From contig DASTMZ010000025.1 of the NCBI GenBank assembly GCA_035713725.1, forward strand, positions 1-9,586: a stretch of 9,586 nucleotides of DNA. The letters run 5' to 3'. Under the pieces are notes generated by a model. The model had not been told where the DNA came from. It ran no database searches and saw only the letters and a program-made list of their open reading frames with translations. The DNA comes from DASQPR01 sp035713725. GTDB taxonomy: Bacteria; Actinomycetota; Actinomycetes; Mycobacteriales; Micromonosporaceae. Position numbers and translations under genes: made by a program. This document shows positions 5,828 through 9,586 of the stretch, in pieces (the first letter of the stretch is position 1; each line of letters begins with the position of its first letter).

Positions 5828-6619
5828 ATGGCGACCGTTGAGTTCGATGGCTTTACCCGACGCACCGAGACCTACGCCGGCTTCACCCACGACGTGTATT
5901 GGGGCGGCCACGGCCCCGCGGTGGTCGTCATTCACGAGATTCCGGGTCTCTATCAGGCCGTGGTCGACTTCGCACGTCGCGTTGTCGACGCCGGGTTCAC
6001 CGTCGTCATGCCGTCGTTGTTCGGCACTCCGGGACGCGAACCGAGTGGCGGCTACATGGGCGGCAGCGTGCTCGGCATCTGCGTGTCCCGGGAGTTCCAC
6101 ATGTTCGCGCTCGGCCGGACGTCGCCAGCGGTGGCATTTCTCCGTGGCCTCGCAGCAGCCGCGCACGCCGAATGTGGCGGACGTGGCGTCGGCGCGGTGG
6201 GAATGTGTTTCACCGGCGGCTTCGCACTTGGCATGGCGGTCGACGACCGCATGCTCGCGCCAGTGTTGAGTCAGCCGGCCAACCCCGCACCGGTGGGGTC
6301 GCGCCGGCGTACCAGCCTTGACATCAGCCCGGCCGACTTCGACGTCGTGAAGCGTCGGGCGCGCGACGGCAACTGCCAGGTGCTCGGCCTTCGATTCAGC
6401 GAGGATCCGGCGGTCCCGGCGGAACGCTTCGAGATGCTGCGCCGCGAGCTCGGCGACGCGTTCATCGCTGTCGAGATCGACTCGTCACCCGGCAACGCGC
6501 ACGGGATCCACAAGAACTCACACTCGGTCTTGGCCGGCCATCTCGTAGAACAGCCGGGACATCCGACCGTCGGGGCTCGTGATCGTGTCCTGGACTTTCT
6601 GCGCGACCGACTGACCTGA
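5828..6619 (+). CDS. Dienelactone hydrolase family protein (alpha/beta hydrolase)
   Basis: This 263-residue soluble alpha/beta hydrolase starts at ATG 5828, with GGAGG seven bases before it. The dienelactone hydrolase signatures are in order: HEIPGL at 36-41 (Glu37, the residue that positions the nucleophile in the family), the nucleophile elbow GMCFTGG at 125-131 with Cys127 rather than Ser, Asp193 in SEDPAVP, and His225 in AHGI. The triad is therefore Cys127-Asp193-His225. The classic enzyme opens 4-carboxymethylenebutenolide in chloroaromatic breakdown, but many actinobacterial members are stand-alone esterase-like enzymes of unknown substrate. No catechol-pathway genes are nearby, so that role is not supported. 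It lies 106 bases after the RiPP precursor on the same strand. A role in the RiPP pathway, for example in processing or resistance, is conceivable but speculative. It ends before a strong hairpin. Confidence 0.88.
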   Translation: MATVEFDGFTRRTETYAGFTHDVYWGGHGPAVVVIHEIPGLYQAVVDFARRVVDAGFTVVMPSLFGTPGREPSGGYMGGSVLGICVSREFHMFALGRTSPAVAFLRGLAAAAHAECGGRGVGAVGMCFTGGFALGMAVDDRMLAPVLSQPANPAPVGSRRRTSLDISPADFDVVKRRARDGNCQVLGLRFSEDPAVPAERFEMLRRELGDAFIAVEIDSSPGNAHGIHKNSHSVLAGHLVEQPGHPTVGARDRVLDFLRDRLT

Positions 6620-6638
6620 CGCCGGGGTAAACACACTA

Positions 6639-6669
6639 CGAGCACGCGCGGCCGGGGCCGGCGTGCTCG
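6639..6669. terminator. Strong hairpin between convergent genes
   Basis: CGAGCACGC (6639-6647) pairs perfectly with GCGTGCTCG (6661-6669). After one bulged G, CGGC (6649-6652) pairs with GCCG (6657-6660) around a CGGG loop, giving 13 base pairs in all. It lies 20 bases after the hydrolase stop and 17 bases past the stop of the opposing DUF3073 gene, so it can serve both directions. There is no T-run downstream on the plus strand; on the minus strand the following bases (TAGTGTGTTT) are mildly T-rich. Confidence 0.72.
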
Positions 6670-6685
6670 CTGCGACTGTCCGTCA

Positions 6686-6913
6686 TTAGCGCGGTGGCAC
6701 TCCCCAACGCGCGGCGAGATCATCCTCGGACTCGTCGTCCTCGGATTCGTCGTCGTCGGTCTCTTCTTCGAGTTCGTCCAGGTTATCGAACTCTTCGTTC
6801 GACCCGCCTGAGCCAAGCTCGCGCTGCAACGCGGCGAGGTCGGTGTTGGGGGAGTGGTATTTAAGCTCCCGGGCCACCTTTGTCTGCTTGGCCTTAGCAC
6901 GGCCGCGCCCCAT
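6686..6913 (-). CDS. DUF3073 family small acidic-tailed protein
   Basis: This 75-residue protein begins MGRGRAKAKQTKVARELKYH and continues SPNTDLAALQREL, the signature of the actinobacterial DUF3073 family. The basic N-terminal third is followed by an extremely acidic segment (residues about 40-67, repeated DDESED units) and ends AARWGVPPR. The start is ATG at 6913, with a GAGGGGG on the minus strand about seven bases before it. A 22-residue in-frame extension to 6979 is possible but lacks family similarity. Its function is unknown. The split charge suggests binding to nucleic acid or to basic partners, which is inference only. It lies downstream of the dehydrogenase on the same strand, as in the Streptomyces purM-vdh interval. 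Confidence 0.9.
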   Translation of the reverse strand: MGRGRAKAKQTKVARELKYHSPNTDLAALQRELGSGGSNEEFDNLDELEEETDDDESEDDESEDDLAARWGVPPR

Positions 6914-6937
6914 GGCTCGACCCCCTCGCACAGAATT

Positions 6938-6966
6938 TCGGGGCAGCCCCAAGAGGCGGGCCCCGA
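6938..6966 (-). promoter_or_regulatory. Hairpin in the leader region of the DUF3073 gene
   Basis: TCGGGGC (6938-6944) and GCCCCGA (6960-6966) form a 7-bp perfect inverted repeat with a 15-base loop, 25 bases upstream of the DUF3073 start. Alternative local pairings (GGGG with CCCC at 6947-6950) exist. It could shape the leader or terminate upstream transcripts. A weak -10-like TACCGT lies just upstream, at 6999-6994 on the minus strand. The rest of the 6914-7172 gap shows no gene. Confidence 0.35.
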
Positions 6967-7080
6967 TGACGTCAGGCATCTCTCGTGGCTCATACGGTAC
7001 ATGTCTGTGGCCGAGTTCGACACCTCGGCATGCCGCCTATCGCGCTTACTGTGGGCCTGGCCACACGATTAATGCGGACG

Positions 7081-7097
7081 GCACGCGGCTTGCGTGC
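7081..7097 (-). terminator. Hairpin downstream of the amino acid dehydrogenase gene
   Basis: GCACGC (7081-7086) and GCGTGC (7092-7097) pair perfectly around a five-base loop, 75 bases past the dehydrogenase stop on the minus strand. No T-run follows. The closer sequence TTGATCAA (7162-7169), three bases past the stop, is a perfect palindrome but too short for a terminator. Confidence 0.42.
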
Positions 7098-7172
7098 TAT
7101 ACCGCGATTCGCAGATGATGAACGCGTTGTTGATCTCTCCGGTCGAGCCCCTCGGCTGGCGTTGATCAAGCG

Positions 7173-8240
7173 TCAGACGCGGATCGCCCGCAACCGACCG
7201 ACCTCGGCCATCCGGCGCTCGGCCATCCGGTCCGCGGCGACTGCCGGCGGCACACCTTCGGCGGCGGCAAGCTCGAGCAGCTCGCGAGTCGCGTCGTAGA
7301 TCTTGGTCGCGCGCATCTTCGCGCGCTCGAAGTTGAAGCCCTCGATCTCGTCGGCGACCTGGATGACACCACCGGCGTTGACGACGTAGTCCGGGGCGTA
7401 GAGGATGCCGCGCTCTTCAAGCAGTTTGTCGATGCCCGGATGGGCCAGCTGGTTGTTCGCCGCGCCGGCGACGATGCTCGCGCGGAGCACCGGGACGGTC
7501 TCGTCGTTGAGCGCACCGCCGAGCGCGCACGGCGCGTAGACATCGATCTCGGAGGTGATCAGCGCGACGGTGTCCGGGACGAGATCCACTTGTGGGTACG
7601 TCTGCCGGGCCCATGCGAGCGCCTTCTCCGACACGTCCGTCGCGACCACGCTGGCACCATCGTCGAGCAGGTGTCCGGTCAAGTAGCGACCGACCTTGCC
7701 GAGTCCGGAGATGCCGACCCGGTGGCCGGCGAGCGTCGGCGTGCCGAAGCGGTGCTCCGCGGCGGCACGCATGCCCTGGAACACGCCCCAGGCGGTCAGG
7801 ATCGAACTGTCGCCGGCGCCACCGTGCTCGACGCTGCGACCGGTCACATAGGTCGTCTCGCGGGCGATGACGTCCATGTCTTGCACGTACGTGCCGACGT
7901 CGCACGCGGTGTAGTAGCGCCCGTGCAGGGACTCCACCATGCGGCCGTACGCGCGCAGCAGGGCCTCGGTCTTGATCTTTTCGGGATCGCCCCAGATGAC
8001 CGCCTTGCCGCCACCGAGGTCGAGGCCGGTGATTGCGTTCTTGTACGCCATGCCGCGGGACAACTCGAGGACGTCGTGGAGCGCCGCGTCCTCGGACTCG
8101 TACGGGTAGAAGCGGGTGCCGCCGAGCGCGGGACCGAGCGCGGTCGAGTAGATCCCGATGATGGCGCGCAGCCCGGACTGTTTGTCCTGACAGAACACAA
8201 CCTGTTCGTGACCTGTGTCGCTGGTGAAGACGCCGCCCAT
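7173..8240 (-). CDS. vdh: NAD-dependent branched-chain amino acid (valine/leucine) dehydrogenase
   Basis: This cytoplasmic enzyme of the Glu/Leu/Phe/Val dehydrogenase family oxidatively deaminates a branched-chain amino acid to its keto acid, feeding branched-chain catabolism and, in actinomycetes, precursors for fatty acids and polyketides. The start is ATG 8240, with GAGGAG eight bases before it; an ATG ten codons upstream (8270) is less likely. The length is 355 residues. The catalytic domain has GPALGGTR at 36-43, Lys67 (MAYKNA), Lys79 (LGGGKAVIWGD) and Asp114 (TACDVGT), equivalent to K68, K80 and D115 of Bacillus leucine dehydrogenase. The Rossmann fold shows GLGKVG at 179-184, with Asp202 (ATDVSE) indicating NAD rather than NADP. 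PCALGGALN at 237-245 and VVNAGGVIQ at 286-294 are also typical. The position next to the DUF3073 gene matches S. coelicolor vdh (SCO4089), which supports valine dehydrogenase, but leucine or phenylalanine specificity cannot be excluded by sequence. Confidence 0.92.
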   Translation of the reverse strand: MGGVFTSDTGHEQVVFCQDKQSGLRAIIGIYSTALGPALGGTRFYPYESEDAALHDVLELSRGMAYKNAITGLDLGGGKAVIWGDPEKIKTEALLRAYGRMVESLHGRYYTACDVGTYVQDMDVIARETTYVTGRSVEHGGAGDSSILTAWGVFQGMRAAAEHRFGTPTLAGHRVGISGLGKVGRYLTGHLLDDGASVVATDVSEKALAWARQTYPQVDLVPDTVALITSEIDVYAPCALGGALNDETVPVLRASIVAGAANNQLAHPGIDKLLEERGILYAPDYVVNAGGVIQVADEIEGFNFERAKMRATKIYDATRELLELAAAEGVPPAVAADRMAERRMAEVGRLRAIRV

Positions 8241-8515
8241 GTGTGTCGCTCCTCGAGTCTCGCGCGACACCTTGTGGGGCGCGCGGGGGATTGCCCCGGC
8301 AGGGTAGTGCCGATTCCCTTGGAGCGTATCGAAACGATCTGCAAGTTGCCGGTGCGGTCGCGTCTCAGCGTTGCATCAACACGGATTCGCGCGACACGGC
8401 GATGTGCCATTCCGCGCGTCACCGATGCTGGTCGACCGCGTGGTCACGGCCGCTGGCGTCGATCCCGGAGTGGTTCGTCGTGCAGTTTCGGTTGGTTGCG
8501 TGGCACGATCCGTCT

Positions 8516-9355
8516 GTGCGCTTCAACTTCGCCTCGTACCTCCGGATCTACGAGCCGCTGACCGCCTTCGACCGGGAGCGTCAGGTCTACTGGCGTCGAT
8601 ACGTGAAGGAAGGCCGCGCGATCGCGACCGTCGACGGTCCGGTGCGTCAGCGCACGGCGGTGTTGGAGGCGCTCGGGGCCGGCTGGAGCCGACTGCCGGA
8701 CCTGCCCGAGGACGCGTACGTCCTGGAGACCGACGACACGCTTTTGGTCTGCCCGTGGAACCTGCGCGTGCGGATCGCCGAGGCGGCGTTGACCGCACGC
8801 GACGGGGTCCCACCGGTGCTCGCCGACGCATTCGTGCCGGCGAAGCTCGCCGGTCTCGCCAAGACGGTCGTCGAGGACTGGCGCAGCGGGTCGCGCGTCC
8901 TCGAGCACGGCATGCCTCGCGTGCACGAGCAGATCGCCACCTGGGGTGTCCCGCTGCGGTGGTTCGTATTCGTCGACCTGTCCGAACGTGAACTCACCCT
9001 CGAGGCTGGCATGCGTACGCTCCGTTACCGTACGGAGATCTCTCGCGCCCGTCGCCGAGCGAATCGCGCGCACTCCGTGCTCCGCAAGGCGCTCGGTTCG
9101 GTACCCGTGACCGAGGCGGTCGAAGAGGGCGCGCGATGGCTCGAGGAGTTCCACCCGCGGTCAATCGTCGAGCTCGACTACGGCGGTCTCGTGGACCTTT
9201 TGCCGGACGAAGATTTGCAGGCGGATGACTCTCCTGGGCTAGTTGCGGCGGGGCTAGCCGCATTGTCCCGAGGTGAGACGGACGCCGCCGCTGAGACATA
9301 TGAGCAGATTGTGGCGAGATGGCGCATTGTGCAGCTGCTCGAACGAAGCAACTAA
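8516..9355 (+). CDS. Conserved actinobacterial protein of unknown function
   Basis: I do not recognise a catalytic family. The product is 279 residues if read from GTG 8516 (MRFNFASYLRIYEPLTAF). It is soluble, with no signal peptide or membrane segment. Visible blocks are the N-terminal SYLRIYEPL, DTLLVCPWNLRVRIAEA (74-90), a basic segment RARRRANRAHSVLRKAL (177-193), and FHPRSIVELDYGGLVDLL (212-229), followed by a C-terminal helical region (SRGETDAAAETYEQIVARW). Its position between the dehydrogenase and the expected bldC matches S. coelicolor SCO4090. The start is uncertain. GTG 8516 has no ribosome binding site and may be leaderless. GTG 8480 has GGAG nine bases before it, but the codons between 8480 and 8516 have unusually many T-ending third positions, unlike the rest of the gene. 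The frame is open back to 8243. The 275-base divergent gap to the dehydrogenase (8241-8515) shows no other gene. Confidence 0.82.
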   Translation: MRFNFASYLRIYEPLTAFDRERQVYWRRYVKEGRAIATVDGPVRQRTAVLEALGAGWSRLPDLPEDAYVLETDDTLLVCPWNLRVRIAEAALTARDGVPPVLADAFVPAKLAGLAKTVVEDWRSGSRVLEHGMPRVHEQIATWGVPLRWFVFVDLSERELTLEAGMRTLRYRTEISRARRRANRAHSVLRKALGSVPVTEAVEEGARWLEEFHPRSIVELDYGGLVDLLPDEDLQADDSPGLVAAGLAALSRGETDAAAETYEQIVARWRIVQLLERSN

Positions 9356-9404
9356 GGCGAGCACGCTTCGTATTCATGTGTTTCACGGACCGTAATTTTC
9401 GGTC
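9343..9404 (+). terminator. Two weak hairpins at the end of the conserved hypothetical gene
   Basis: ACGAAGC (9343-9349) and GCTTCGT (9365-9371) form a 7-bp inverted repeat that spans the TAA stop, with a 15-base loop. A second, GACCG (9388-9392) with CGGTC (9400-9404), has a TAATTTT loop. Either could end transcription, but neither has a proper T-run. Confidence 0.3.
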
Positions 9405-9442
9405 TAAATAAGACATCATGTGCCATCCAAAATGATGAAAAA

Positions 9443-9538
9443 TCGGACATTCATCCTCCATACATCCATTCACGATCAGCCGTTCGGACCATGTCGGACA
9501 TCGGGGACTAGCCGGACCATAGAAGCGCGTTAGCCGGA
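9443..9538 (+). repeat. Cluster of short direct repeats (CGGAC/CCGGA) upstream of the next gene
   Basis: TCGGACAT occurs at 9443-9450 and 9494-9501. CGGACCAT occurs at 9485-9492 and 9513-9520. TAGCCGGA occurs at 9509-9516 and 9531-9538. These six matches make five CGGA-centred units on the same strand, within 96 bases of relatively AT-rich intergenic DNA. Two dyads overlap the left end: CATCAT (9414-9419) with ATGATG (9432-9437), and GATGAA (9434-9439) with TTCATC (9450-9455). The arrangement looks like a regulator-binding region. Confidence 0.5.
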
Positions 9539-9570
9539 TGGGACCCCGGTTCGCGTTTATGGGCATATAT

Positions 9571-9575
9571 GGAGG
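9571..9575 (+). promoter_or_regulatory. Ribosome binding site of the next gene, probably bldC
   Basis: GGAGG is followed nine bases later by AT, the last two bases of the window. If the next base is G, this is an ATG start at 9585. A GTG at 9577 is too close to the GGAGG to use it. By gene order with S. coelicolor, the gene should be bldC, a small MerR-like developmental regulator. None of its coding sequence beyond these bases can be seen. Confidence 0.55.
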
Positions 9576-9586
9576 AGTGACCGAAT

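Noticed and set aside
7005..7035. tRNA-like stretch on the minus strand (GTGTCGAACTCGGCCA)
   Set aside because: It resembles a T-arm, but the loop lacks the TTC pattern, and I could not build acceptor, D or anticodon arms around it.
6914..7172. Short open frames between the DUF3073 gene and the dehydrogenase gene
   Set aside because: These frames have no ribosome binding site, motif or matching codon bias; the stretch holds only hairpins and weak promoter-like sites.
7440..8561. 373-codon plus-strand open frame opposite the dehydrogenase
   Set aside because: It is antisense to the well-supported dehydrogenase (K67, K79, D114, GLGKVG). The translation is low-complexity Arg/Val/Asp with no family signature.
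1..9586. CRISPR arrays, insertion sequences, integrases, attachment sites
   Set aside because: No regularly spaced repeats, transposase motifs or terminal inverted repeats with target duplications were seen.

Overview
The window reads as high-GC actinomycete chromosome, from a Streptomyces-like or related filamentous lineage. Genes use GC-rich third positions and frequent GTG starts. The backbone order purF, purM, DUF3073, valine/leucine dehydrogenase, conserved hypothetical matches from memory the Streptomyces coelicolor block SCO4086 to SCO4090, which runs into bldC (SCO4091). The window stops at a ribosome binding site and what may be the first two bases of the next start codon, just where bldC would be expected.

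Layout: (1) 1-658, minus strand, 5' part of a secreted surface protein with a signal peptide, an Ig-like domain and the start of a carboxypeptidase-regulatory-like domain; it runs off the left edge. (2) About 843-1223, plus, a small SCP2/sterol-carrier-like protein. (3) 1470-3035 purF and 3106-4233 purM, plus, two de novo purine steps. (4) 4359-5721, plus, a compact RiPP cassette: a radical SAM maturase of the cyclophane-forming type overlapping a 77-residue precursor. (5) 5828-6619, plus, a dienelactone-hydrolase-family protein. (6) 6639-6669, a strong hairpin between convergent genes. (7) 6686-6913 DUF3073 protein and 7173-8240 amino acid dehydrogenase, both minus. (8) About 8516-9355, plus, a conserved hypothetical. 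(9) 9356-9586, a relatively AT-rich, repeat-bearing regulatory region leading to the next gene.

The accessory part is region 4-5, which sits between purM and the DUF3073 gene, adjacent in S. coelicolor. The precursor's C-terminal 20 residues tile into five consecutive aromatic-X-X units (W58, F61, F65, F68, F71), the substrate pattern of three-residue cyclophane (triceptide-type) maturases. The maturase has the CxxxCxxC radical SAM motif and a C-terminal Cys set typical of this group. The inferred product is a peptide with several cyclophane rings. No dedicated protease or transporter is visible. An 8-bp perfect inverted repeat encloses the maturase's ribosome binding site and start codon, suggesting control of expression.

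Assignments rest on reading motifs and recalled family features; no database search was run. Promoter and terminator calls are pattern-based and weaker than the gene calls.
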